This document shows positions 43,501 through 50,910 of a stretch of DNA of 64,000 bases, one piece after another (within the stretch, counting starts at the first letter, position 1; every line of letters starts with the position of its first letter). A model generated the notes under the pieces. That model made no database searches. It worked only from the letters and a program-made list of their open reading frames with translations, and had not been told where the DNA came from. This stretch comes from Nocardia sp. XZ_19_385 (GTDB lineage: Bacteria > Actinomycetota > Actinomycetes > Mycobacteriales > Mycobacteriaceae): contig NZ_JACVEE010000007.1 of NCBI RefSeq assembly GCF_015355755.1, positions 124,001 to 188,000 on the forward strand. Direction: 5' to 3'. Made by a program: the position numbers and the translations under genes.

Positions 43501-45065
43501 CCGCCGGAAAGAAGGCGAAGCTGGGATGCAGCCTGGCTTCCGTTGTGGGCGAGGACGACGTGGCGATGAGAGTGACGTGCCCGGCGCCATGAGGTATGGG
43601 CGGCGTCGGCGAATCCGTGATCAGTCGTGTCGAGGAGATGGTCGGCCATTCGTTGAGCGGCGGTGTGCAGCGCTTGTGCCGAGCGGGCGGTGACCAGCAC
43701 CGGCTTGGGCGAACTGCGGTGACCATTGGTAATTGGGTTTGCCGACAGCGTCGGGGGCGAGGCCAGAACGACGTGGGCATTGGCGCCACCGAACCCGAAG
43801 GAGTTAACTCCCACGACATGTCGATCGCTCTCGGGTAGTCGACATTCTTCGGTGACGGGTCTGAGCCCAAGACCGGTGAAATTGATGCCTTCGCTCGGGG
43901 GTAGCGAGTGCAACGTTGCCGGGATCCGGCGTTCACGCAAGACCAGCAGCGCTTTACACATCCCGGCGACACCGGCCGCGGACTCGAGATGGCCCAGGTT
44001 CGACTTCACTGATCCGATCGGCAGCGGCTCGCCCGTACGTGTCCGGCCGATAACCTCACCGAGCGCGGCGCACTCGACCGGGTCGCCGGCTTTGGTTCCG
44101 GTTCCGTGTGCTTCCACGTAGGCGACCTCCTCGGGTTCCACCTCTGCGGCGGCGTAGGCAAGGCGCAGCATCTCGGCTTGGCCTTGCTCACCGGGCATCG
44201 CCAATCCCGCGGTGTGCCCGTCACAGGTCACGGCACTGCCCAGAATCACGCCGTGAATACGATCGCCCTCGACCAGTGCGGCAGTCAGGGGTTTCAGTAC
44301 GAACATTCCCACCCCCTCGGCCCGGACGAACCCATCGGCCAGAGCGGAGAAGGGATGACAGCGTCCGGTCGGTGAGAGCATCGATGCCTGCGAAGCCGCC
44401 ACGAAGGTCATAGGCCCGATCAGGAGGTTGACACCGCCGGCGAGAGCGAGACGAGATCGCCCGGATCGCAGCACTTCGCACGCCTCATGGATGGCGGTCA
44501 AACTTGACGAGCATGCTGTGTCGAGAGCCATCGACGGGCCACGGAGATCGAAAAAGTAGGACAAGCGGTTCGCAGAATTATTCAAGGCACCGCCAGCGAG
44601 ATTGAAGGCGTTCGATGTCCGCGGATGGCGGAACTGGAGATCGCCGTAGTCGCGATTGGAGATCCCTACATACACCGCGGTATCGCTTCCGGTCAGCGTC
44701 GTGGGATCGATGGCGGCGTCGTCGAATGCCTCGGCTGCGCATTCGAGTAGCAGCCGGTGCTGGGGATCGACACGTGATGCTTCTTTGGGTGACAGTCCGA
44801 AATATTCTGCGTCGAAGTTCGAGATATCATCCAGGAATCCGCCGGATACGGTGTAGGTCTTTCCTGGTCGGATGTCTCCGGCGCTGAAGAACTCAGCGTG
44901 ATCGAACCGGTCCGGGGGAGCCGTGGTCACGAGGTCTCGGCCTTGTGACAGGGCTAACCAGAGGTCGTCGAGATTCGCGATCCCACCGGGCAGGCGACAT
45001 CCGACACCGACGACCGCGATGGCCTGATTCGGGTATTCAGGCGGCTCGCTGGATTTCGCTACCAC
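37596..45065 (-). CDS. Highly reducing type I polyketide synthase, KS-AT-DH-MT-ER-KR-ACP
   Basis: A synthase of about 2489 residues. The KS (about 15-440) has Cys185 in DTACSSSL. The AT has Ser630 in GHSVGE and YAFHS, suggesting malonyl-CoA. The DH has His939 in HRVAGAAVMP and Asp in VLDGAFQ. The C-methyltransferase has ILEVGAGTG near 1392. A non-catalytic KR-like stretch follows, then an ER with IHGAAGGVGLAALQ near 1930, a KR with LITGGLSGIG near 2128 and APYVGAN, and an ACP with Ser2436 in GVESLMA. This full order is that of fungal highly reducing iterative synthases and is uncommon in bacteria. GTG 45065 is preferred over ATG 45101 because AGAAGGAG sits 6 bases upstream. There is no terminal release domain; the Cys thioesterase gene follows immediately. 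Confidence 0.92.
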   Translation of the reverse strand: MVAKSSEPPEYPNQAIAVVGVGCRLPGGIANLDDLWLALSQGRDLVTTAPPDRFDHAEFFSAGDIRPGKTYTVSGGFLDDISNFDAEYFGLSPKEASRVDPQHRLLLECAAEAFDDAAIDPTTLTGSDTAVYVGISNRDYGDLQFRHPRTSNAFNLAGGALNNSANRLSYFFDLRGPSMALDTACSSSLTAIHEACEVLRSGRSRLALAGGVNLLIGPMTFVAASQASMLSPTGRCHPFSALADGFVRAEGVGMFVLKPLTAALVEGDRIHGVILGSAVTCDGHTAGLAMPGEQGQAEMLRLAYAAAEVEPEEVAYVEAHGTGTKAGDPVECAALGEVIGRTRTGEPLPIGSVKSNLGHLESAAGVAGMCKALLVLRERRIPATLHSLPPSEGINFTGLGLRPVTEECRLPESDRHVVGVNSFGFGGANAHVVLASPPTLSANPITNGHRSSPKPVLVTARSAQALHTAAQRMADHLLDTTDHGFADAAHTSWRRARHSHRHVVLAHNGSQAASQLRLLSGGDPAPAAASAVGATAGNIGFVFAGNGSPWPGMGAALLAQDDVFAAEIDRIDETMRPLLGWSIRSELTRPDPERWTKTEVAQPLLFAVQVALVAALAARGLRATAVCGHSVGEVAAAYCAGALDLVTACRITYTRSRLQGTTIGAGRMAAVGLGIAEATQELEAPPYAGNLHITATNSPTSVTVAGAEKILTRWGETLTERGIFFRDLDLAYAFHSPAMDSLRDSFISELSDIGPTDPSNAFYSTVTGTALAGARLDAEYWWRNMREPVQFSEATTRMFRDSGCTFLVEIGPHPVLSSYLRQTCADLGPVSVIASMRRDSAEAASLDATIAEVLAGDGRVDMGHYFAAEHEHRVCDLPAYPWQRTEHWHGSADWWSTDGASDVAGLAVGNPLLGKRLAAADALWRQSMDAPGLEWLDQHRVAGAAVMPAAAFVDIALSATREKWGTPAEIKTFTIESPLTLPGEESAGIVLLSTRISDRDGRLTIASRTGDQRTWTAHVACRVRSLTDQDTPQLDLPRLLQRSPDRIPTSRHYEFCERIGLSYGPDFQPLEDIRAGNDETLAQFRAGLSAAGGHQVHPTVLDGAFQVAVVLVARAIEDTVAYLPLSIETVRSWRPVPDSGYIHAWGLSLHGLEATMNLAVADSSGRVCLQVQGLVVRRFDGAVDTVARLTEKFRPDLLPDGPIRPTELARPSTEAAPAVRELVAASRTRYLRLRPHLTRLTAHLAAAAVAELLPGAATFTLADLRALGILDHHLRALEILLAVAVEHGTLSRSPDSGWQSRESPQLSAVFAAALGDVPGDAPVLQAFRTLGSQLPGLLRGTVDATELIVTSPEPLGPVTYECSYVDYQFDHARALVRRAVAGWPADRPLRILEVGAGTGAVTAALLAELPAEQTVYWYTDLSQGFFSTAKNRFKDVDFIHYQTLDLNSDPADQGLTAQSFDLVVAFDVLHATSDIRASLERIAWLLAEGGQVLVLEETSPIMLIPIFGWLTSLWGFQDTDLRTNGPLLSRPQWTQVLTDCGYRDIVHYGDSEEPARSDFTVMVATRAPQATAVHPEGDGARTIADTGETRRWLLARAGKPGAPSNDFGSAIADSLETRLPRAIHRLTGTDEFPSSEQSGAEWSDLVLVVDGDAPVPLSDLAQTAAQYCTRLHEAASALDSSQSERPTLWIVVHTRHQEPVAVPPVAGPAAALWGAARTLANERPEIAVRRVGLVHSDTDATALESLCELLINGSEEDEIVITQGGRFVSRVATLPRATKPGDGAAYVLAGQTFGPNYELAWRECARPRPGAGELLIEVRAAALNYADVMTVMGHVPPFAPRNPAGGPIPLGVECAGIIAEIGPDVSGFDIGDRVMAPADNSLASHTLAFAERAIPLPDGMTFHAAATIPVVFLTVLQSLQHIARLSSGETVLIHGAAGGVGLAALQVADHLGATVIATAGTPAKRDMLHALGIEHVFDSRGNTFDHDVRACTNGAGVDVVLNSLAGESLVRSLELLKPHGRFIEIGKRDILADNPIPLVAFKHNITFASVELHAALESPAVTERLRTLLSDGINAGRYRPLPYHLLPAREVTSGFKLLQHSRHIGKVVISLDEAPTIHPAQRSLKLRGDRTYLITGGLSGIGARSAIALADHGARHIRLVSRRGKHAPEAASVRDELTGRGVEVRIHTADTTDLQAMTTLIEDIEHSGYPLGGLIHAAMVLDDAPLAELSTDRLRAVLAPKLQASAILDELTRSLDLEFFLVYSSVAALVGNSLQAPYVGANIAMEALVRSRRAAGLPGQAIQLGPVVDAGFVERTKLADQLARIGLGGLQVAQVIQATIEVLADPHIGVVCVSNTPWPELSLNRPSLRAPRTAHLIDEVRSRSRTDVIDDLSSLSPEQARSHVDGILLDLLAKVMNSTPEQIDTTRKLDQLGVESLMASEFAALIRSRLGCVIPVLELTSAPSIDAIAGRITALLRTEDLSEPEPAIR

Positions 45066-45205
45066 AACTGCTCCTTCTGCGGGTATTCCTAGCTGCTTCA
45101 CCGGTCGAGGTTGTGAGTCGAGGTGTGTGGCCCGTGCGCGGCAAAGACGAATCCGTGCGCATAGCGACGAAGGATTGTGCGGCTATGTCCGACGGCATTG
45201 AACAG

Positions 45206-46018
45206 CTATGCGGGCCGATATCCCCACACGGCGATCAAGGCCCCCGCGATGTCCACGAAATCGGGATCAGTAAATCGGCGCAGGGGTGCCTCGACGATCG
45301 CGGCCAGCTCGGGGTCCGGTTCGGTGAGCGAAGCACTCACCTGAAGAAATGACGCTCGAATAAAATCCTCGGTGGCCGACCCGTTGCCGACGATCAGTGG
45401 CAGCACTTGCATGTCGATCGACTCGTATCCGCTGCGGTGTAGCAAGCCCGGAAGGTGTCGCGCCCAGCGGAGATCGGTACCAATGCTGCGGTCGAAGGCG
45501 ACCTGCACAGCGCCTACGGCGGCGGCCAGTTCGGGATTCGGTGCAGATTCTCCGATGCTGATGTCGCTGTCCTCGATACACAAAACGCCCCCGGGCTTGA
45601 GCCAGTGCCAGGCTCGGGTGAGGATAGCGTCGCGCTGGGGGATGTGACCTAAAACGGCACGAGCATGAATCACGTCGAATGTGTTGTCGGGGAATCCCTC
45701 GGTGCGGATGTCGTGAGTAATAGCCCGCACCCCAGGGTGCTCGGTAAGGTAACGAATATCCAAGTCCGTCGCAACCACAGTGTTGCCGTCATCGCGTCCT
45801 GCTATCCATTCGGCTATCGTTCCCGTACCCGCGCCAATCTCCAGGAAGTCGATAGGGGTGTGAGTTATCGCCGCATTCAAACATCGTGTGCTGAACGAGT
45901 CTACAGCGCGTTCCAGCGCTCGCAGCCTGATTAGTTCGTCGCCCTCATGCCTGAGCATACTCACGCCATATTCCTGGCTATCGCTTCGGGGGCCGATCCC
46001 AGTTGTCAATATGATCAT
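45206..46018 (-). CDS. SAM-dependent methyltransferase
   Basis: A 270-residue class I methyltransferase. The SAM-binding motif I is DFLEIGAGTGTIAEW, and motif II/III residues follow in VVATDLDIRYL and ITHDIRTEGFPDNTFDVIHARAVLGHI. The acceptor is unknown. The start at 46018 is directly preceded by GAGGGGAG with almost no spacing; a TTG at about 46009 would have normal spacing. It lies 140 bases upstream of the highly reducing synthase on the same strand and is probably the first gene of that operon, acting as an O-, N- or C-methylating tailoring enzyme. Confidence 0.82.
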   Translation of the reverse strand: MIILTTGIGPRSDSQEYGVSMLRHEGDELIRLRALERAVDSFSTRCLNAAITHTPIDFLEIGAGTGTIAEWIAGRDDGNTVVATDLDIRYLTEHPGVRAITHDIRTEGFPDNTFDVIHARAVLGHIPQRDAILTRAWHWLKPGGVLCIEDSDISIGESAPNPELAAAVGAVQVAFDRSIGTDLRWARHLPGLLHRSGYESIDMQVLPLIVGNGSATEDFIRASFLQVSASLTEPDPELAAIVEAPLRRFTDPDFVDIAGALIAVWGYRPA

Positions 46019-46510
46019 CTCCCCTCGTATCCGCCGGCTGATCCGCAGTAGAAGCGGTGGTTTCAGTTTAACCAGAGAGGTAGCGACGAAAACCTCGTTG
46101 GGTCAAAAGTTTAGATGGAACCAGTCGGTTTCTATTGCTGAATGTTGCCTCTCATTGGCAAGATGAAACTTATCGACACCAACCGGTCTGCAGGTTATCG
46201 AGGCATCAACTTAGAATTGGTCGCGGTGGCTACCGCAATTTCGGGTATTTTCTGCGATCGCCTTCGGGTCATATCCGGTGGTTGGCTCGATAATCTCATC
46301 TCAGTGGAACTCGCATGCCTGATCTAGGTGCGAAATCGGTAAAATACTGGCAACGCCGATATGTCGTTTTCATTTGCAAGAACGTTGGTCAGAGTGACCC
46401 AGAATCGAACGCTCGAGCAACGGTTCTGGCTTCCCTGAAGTAAGTGATCGTGCTGCGTTAGCGGCCTGGGCCACGGCTCCACTCTGTGAAAGACGCTCCT
46501 GCCGACAGGG
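46019..46510. other. Non-coding region upstream of the methyltransferase
   Basis: About 490 bases. The stretch 46020-46330 is comparatively AT-rich and probably holds the promoter of the methyltransferase-PKS operon. Nothing else was recognised before the IS256 fragment begins. Confidence 0.4.
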
Positions 46511-46720
46511 CTGGGGGACGCCGAGGCGGTTCGCGATTTTGATATCGGGGCGGTCATCCAGACCGTCCAGGCAGGGGCCGGCTGGTTGGCGTTCTTCCGT
46601 GATCTGGTCGTGCGGGGTTTGTCCGGGGTCGAGTTGGTGATCTCGGATGCGCACGCGGGGCTGGTCGCCGCGATTGGGGCGACGTTGCCGGGAGCGTCAT
46701 GGCAGCGGTGTCGCACCGGG
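46511..46720 (+). pseudogene. IS256-family transposase fragment
   Basis: The frame reads AGAGWLAFFRDLVVRGLSG, VELVISDAHAGLVAAIG and ATLPGASWQRCRT, the central DDE region of IS256-type (mutator) transposases. Sequence beyond WQRCRT and before AGAGW does not continue the family, so this is an internal fragment of about 50 codons in scrambled surroundings. Confidence 0.75.
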
Positions 46721-47017
46721 CTTGTGGAACCCGGCAGCCAGCCCGCTGCGCGGCCAGTCTGCCGCTCCCACATGCGGAAAATTACGATCGAAACACCAAT
46801 ACGAAGCCGCTCAGGCCAGAACGTCAGCCCTGCGAAAGATCGAGGCTAGAGGTACTTTGCCGATGTTTCGACGGTGCACAACCTATGTTCAAAAGCGGGT
46901 CACTCTAACGGAGGCAGTTTCCGATGGCGCTCAGGAGCGAATGGGGATACCGACCGAAGCGAGTATTAGCGTGGGCTTTCGAACTGGACATCGTTCTCTG
47001 GTGTACCGGTAGTAAGA
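46721..47017. other. Scrambled insertion-sequence debris
   Basis: About 300 bases between the IS256 fragment and the duplicated patatin end. No gene, terminal repeat or intact frame is recognised. Confidence 0.35.
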
Positions 47018-47213
47018 CGAGCAGACCGACGAGTTGCGTCTATTCAGGCGACGCCGACGCAAGCGTGGCCAGGAACTTAGCACTGGCATGGTAAGCCTGA
47101 ATTATGTGGGCGTCGGCTCGCGCCAGCGACGCGGACAGATCCACGCCTACTATCCGGCCGATGAGGCGGGGGGTCGCAGTCGGAGCTTGGCGGCCCAGTG
47201 GCAGGCAATGAAC
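47018..47213 (-). pseudogene. Duplicated 3' fragment of the patatin gene (repeat copy 2)
   Basis: Nearly identical to 19613-19810. On the minus strand it encodes the last 60 or so residues of the patatin-like lipase (RLIGRIVGVDLSASLARADA, then HIIQAYHASAKFLATLAS) with a few substitutions. The match ends within CAATGAACT, exactly where the IS701-type sequence begins, so a second copy of the gene was replaced or cut by it. No 5' part was found on the far side of the IS. Confidence 0.88.
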
Positions 47214-47214
47214 T

Positions 47215-48582
47215 ATGCTGGATGATGTTGTGGCCGAGGATGTTTCGGCGTGGCGTGCGGGTTTCGATGAGGTGTTCGCGCGGGTGGCGGGGGTGTTATA
47301 TCGCGCTGAGCCGCGCCGATGGGCGCGGTCATATCTCGACGGGGCTACTGGCGCCGGTGGAGCGGAAGAACAGTTGGCAGTTGTCCGAGGCCGGGGGTGA
47401 GGTGGGTCCGGCCCGGTTGCAGCATTTCCTGAATAGGTCCCGGTGGGACGCTGATGAACTGCGCGATTGTCTGCGTTCGTACGTCGGCGAGGCACTGGCT
47501 TGTCCGGATGGCGTCCTGGTCCCGGATGAGACCGGCTTCTTGAAGAAGGGAACGAAGTCGGCAGGTGTGCAACGCCAGTACTCGGGAACGGCTGGACGTG
47601 TGGAGAATTCTCAGCTCGGAGTCTTCCTGGCCTACGCCGGGCGCTCGGGTCGGGCGCTGATCGATAGAGAGCTCTACCTGCCCGAGTCCTGGATCGGCGA
47701 CCGTGACCGTTGTGCCGAAGCGGGAATTCCTGAAAGCCGTTGCGGTCAAGGGGTTATCACGAAACCACGGTCGGCCGAAGCGATGATCGCCCGCGCCTTG
47801 GACGCCGGCGTAGTCGCTGGATGGGTAGCTGCGGATTCCGCCTACGGGCGAGACGGGAAGTTCCGTGCCTTCTGCGAGGCACGCCGCCTGTCCTATGTGG
47901 TCGAGGTCCCCGTCAAACAGACCGTGGCTGATCTCGATGGACGCCGACGTGTCGACACACTCATCGGCCGCGCTCCCGCCCAAGCGTGGCATCGGGTCTC
48001 GTGCGGTCCCGGAGTCCGCGGTGAACGCGAATACGACTTCGCAGGGGCGACCCTGCCCTCCTTCGGTGACCTTCGGGCCGGATATGTGCGGACCCTGCTC
48101 GCGCGCCGCAGTCTCGACGATCCCGCCGATATCGCCTACTACCTGTGTTTTCACCCCGGCACCGTCACCCGAGAACAGATCGTCACCGTCGCTGGAGCCC
48201 GGTGGGCCGTCGAGGAGTGTTCTCAAGCTGCCAAGGACCAATGCGGCCTGGACCACTACCAAGTCCGCAAATGGGACCCCTGGTATCGGCACATCACTCT
48301 GGCCATGCTCGCCCACGCCTTCCTCGCCGTCACCGCAGCCACCGACCCAAAAGCCCACGCGGGCTGGGTCCGATCACAGTCGCCGACATCCGCCGTCTCC
48401 TGGCGATAGCGCTCCACCCCGCCCGCGAACTGACGCACGCTCTGGCCGCCTGCCGCTGGCGCCGACACCACCAAGCCCACGCCCGCCAACTCCGATATCG
48501 ACGAAACGATTATGAAACAACAAAATACAAGTGTCGCGCTAGTTCTGCGAGCAATATCCAATCTCTGCCCCCGCAGCGTTAA
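47215..48582 (+). pseudogene. IS701-family transposase, frameshifted twice
   Basis: An IS701-type transposase in three frames. The N-terminus (VSAWRAGFDEVFARVAG) is in one frame to about 47336. The main body then follows in another: LLAPVERKNSWQLSEAGG, VLVPDETGFLKKGTKSAGVQ, RQYSGTAGRVENSQLGV, AADSAYGRDG, CGLDHYQVRKWDPWYRH. Near 48360 the C-terminus (ITVADIRRLLAIALHPAREL) returns to the first frame and ends with ACRWRRHHQAHARQLRYRR. The two indels make it inactive unless they are sequence errors. Terminal repeats were not resolved. Confidence 0.82.
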
Positions 48583-48865
48583 AGGCATGGTGGAGGCTCT
48601 CTGCGCGGGCCTGCATCTGCTGCTCGATCCACCGACCGATGTCTACCCGGTGTCGGCCCCCGTGCAGGATGCGCCGGTAGCGGGCGGACGCCACAGGCTT
48701 CGAGAACGCTGACACGCCAATCGAGTTCTTCGTTCGGCCCCACTGCGTTTGACCGGAACTTGACATTGTCGTTTCCGAAACGCGGGCATGCACTGAGGTC
48801 ACGGTGCTGTAGATGTACCCGGCATGGCCGGTTGCTGCCGCTCCGAGCTGTTGCGCTGGGCGGTA

Positions 48866-50479
48866 TTACGGGCGCATGCGGCGCGACCACAATGCGCCGA
48901 TGGCGGCCCCGAGAGTGAGAAGGACGAGCTTATTCGAGCCGAGCCGGCTACTGTCGGTTTCGTGTTGTATACCCTTGAGCAGTCCGACGCGAACGGTGAA
49001 ATCACGTTCCGTTAGGTCGCTGGAGAGTTTCCGCATGTGTTCGAGCGCTACCTCGCTTCCGAGCATCAGATCGAGCGCTATGCGCGCCGCCTGCTTTTCT
49101 GAATAGAAGCCCGTGAGGATGTCGATGACTATGTCGGTCAGGGCTTCCTCGAATACGTCGATTACGGACAGCTCAGGAGCGATGTACCGCACGGACCCCT
49201 CGACATTGGCGAATGATTTTCCGAGCAGCGATATGTGGGGTTGGGTGTAGATTCCGCGTTTAGTCGAGTTGGCGAGCAGTGTGCTGAGAGTGACTCCGAA
49301 ATTCAGTTCTTCAAGAGAGGCGGAGACGATCCGGGGGACGAGCATGGATAGGTCGCTGTAGAACCCTCTCGTGTCGGCCCAGGGTGTCGCGTGCCCCATT
49401 TCAATCCAAGCGCGGGCTGTGCCTCGTGCATCGTTCTGGGAGACGCTCAGCAAGATGAGGATCAGCATGGTGGCGACATGTTTGTCGATTCGGCCAACCA
49501 TTCCCCAGTCGATCAGTGAGGCTTTTTCGCCCGGGTGAACAAAGATGTTGCCCGGATGCGGGTCGGCGTGGAAGTAGTTGTCGACGAAATAGCTTCGATA
49601 CATGAAGGTCAGGAGGTCTTTGCCGATATTCTTGCGTTCTTTTTTCGAGAAGTCGTCGCGGTTGGCGTCCGCGATCGACATGCCAGGCGCGAGGGTCTGG
49701 ACCATCATTCGGGTGCTGGCATCGACGACTTCCGGCACGCTCAGGTGCTTGAATTTGCGCAACGCTTTCCTGGCCTCGTCCATGTTCTGGGCTTCCATGG
49801 TGAAGTCCAGTTCGGCTTCCATCGCGTTGAAGACCACGTGGAGCATTGCGTCGAGATCGACGACGGCGTTGAAACGGGGGGCGCATCGGCCGGCAAGCTT
49901 GGCGACGTGGCGCAGGGTCTTCATGTCGTTCAGGACCATCGGCCGGATGCCGGGTCGCTGGATCTTCACGACTCCTGGCAAGCCGTTCTGCATCGTGACC
50001 CGGTAGACCTGTGCTAGTGAGGCGGAACCTATGGGTTCGGTGTCGATGTCGCGGAAGTATTGGCGCCAAGGAGCTCCCAGCTCCTGTTCGAGGACGTGCT
50101 CGAACCCGGCAAAGGGTGCCGCGACAACTTGGTCATGGAGCTTCGACAGCTCCGTTGTAGTTGCCGCGGACACCATATCCGGACGGGTGGACAAGATCTG
50201 GCCGATCTTGATGTAGAAGGGGCCGAGCCCTTCGAATGCCTTTCGTAACTTCTGTGCACGCAACTGGGTCGATGAAAAGGCGGGATCGGCTCCATCGAGA
50301 TGAAGTGCCGTCGATACACCGCTGGAGGTCTCGGCATCTTGGTGCTCGGCGAGGTTGTCACCGATAAGGCAACTGACCACGGTTGCCCAGAGCCGCGCGC
50401 GGCTGCCCGCCGGGTTCTCTGCTGCGGTTTGCTGATCGACCAGGCGGGTTGTCGGCCGCCTCAGATGTAAGGAGCACAA
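48866..50479 (-). CDS. UbiB/ABC1 (ADCK) family atypical kinase, last gene of the PUFA-like operon
   Basis: A protein of up to 537 residues in the ABC1/UbiB family. Motifs are KIGQILSTRPD (KxGQ), GSASLAQVYRVT with the lysine in VVKIQRPG, the catalytic HADPHPGNIFV, and LIDWGMVG in place of DFG, as in many UbiB proteins. The C-terminus ends in a hydrophobic helix (LVLLTLGAAIGALW), consistent with membrane anchoring. The first codon at 50479 is TTG; no better start is evident and the first 60 residues are outside the conserved domain. It lies 78 bases after a small basic-protein gene in a strand-wise run with a fatty acyl-AMP ligase and PUFA-like synthase subunits. Confidence 0.88.
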   Translation of the reverse strand: MCSLHLRRPTTRLVDQQTAAENPAGSRARLWATVVSCLIGDNLAEHQDAETSSGVSTALHLDGADPAFSSTQLRAQKLRKAFEGLGPFYIKIGQILSTRPDMVSAATTTELSKLHDQVVAAPFAGFEHVLEQELGAPWRQYFRDIDTEPIGSASLAQVYRVTMQNGLPGVVKIQRPGIRPMVLNDMKTLRHVAKLAGRCAPRFNAVVDLDAMLHVVFNAMEAELDFTMEAQNMDEARKALRKFKHLSVPEVVDASTRMMVQTLAPGMSIADANRDDFSKKERKNIGKDLLTFMYRSYFVDNYFHADPHPGNIFVHPGEKASLIDWGMVGRIDKHVATMLILILLSVSQNDARGTARAWIEMGHATPWADTRGFYSDLSMLVPRIVSASLEELNFGVTLSTLLANSTKRGIYTQPHISLLGKSFANVEGSVRYIAPELSVIDVFEEALTDIVIDILTGFYSEKQAARIALDLMLGSEVALEHMRKLSSDLTERDFTVRVGLLKGIQHETDSSRLGSNKLVLLTLGAAIGALWSRRMRP

Positions 50480-50557
50480 AAGGTCACCCTGCGCTAGTGT
50501 CCCGTCACCTGCAATTCACGTTGTCGGGACTGCTCGGACGATCTGGGCGTCGAATGA

Positions 50558-50869
50558 TCAGTACTTCCAGCTCTTTTTCTTTCCTGTCCTTCGGATGGCT
50601 CTGCGCATACTGCGTTCGATGTCGCTGGTACTGTCGAAGATGTCGTCGCCGGTTTTCTGGGCATCCTTGAGCATTCGGCCCAGAACCTTGGACAAGCCCC
50701 GGCGCTTCTTGCCCGTCTTGCGCTTGCGCTTCGGTCGGCCAGATTTTCTGGATTCATCGACCACCTGGACGAGTGCCGTCAGAACACCGGCTTCGAGTTG
50801 TGAAATCCTGTTTTCCAAGTCGGTAATCGAACTTTGTTTTTCGGCGACGGCAGTTTGCTGTTCCGGCAT
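50558..50869 (-). CDS. Small basic coiled-coil protein of unknown function
   Basis: A 103-residue protein. The N-terminal half is a predicted coiled coil (SSITDLENRISQLEAGV, then LTALVQVVDES). A very basic middle follows (GRPKRKRKTGKKRRG), and the tail is amphipathic and basic (SMRRAIRRTGKKKSWKY). It suggests binding to nucleic acid, acidic lipid or an acidic carrier protein. ATG 50869 has AGAAGG upstream. It is placed between the acyl-AMP ligase and the ABC1 kinase with short gaps, so it is probably part of the same operon. No family is recognised. Confidence 0.6.
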   Translation of the reverse strand: MPEQQTAVAEKQSSITDLENRISQLEAGVLTALVQVVDESRKSGRPKRKRKTGKKRRGLSKVLGRMLKDAQKTGDDIFDSTSDIERSMRRAIRRTGKKKSWKY

Positions 50870-50910
50870 GGTGTGACCTTCTTTCGCCTGGGTGTGTTTC
50901 GAGCGTAAAC

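Noticed and set aside
28997..46018. Treating both PKS genes as one assembly line
   Set aside because: Each has its own ACP and iterative-type architecture, there are no recognisable docking domains, and an IS element separates them; a joint product is possible but unsupported.
46380..46450. tRNA-like string (CAGAATCGAACGCTCGAG)
   Set aside because: No cloverleaf with acceptor and anticodon stems could be drawn around it.
48539..48890. Minus-strand frames downstream of the IS701 relic (including a stretch VSAFSKPVASARYRRILHGG)
   Set aside because: Slightly protein-like, but short, without a ribosome-binding site and next to IS debris; no family recognised, so not called a gene.
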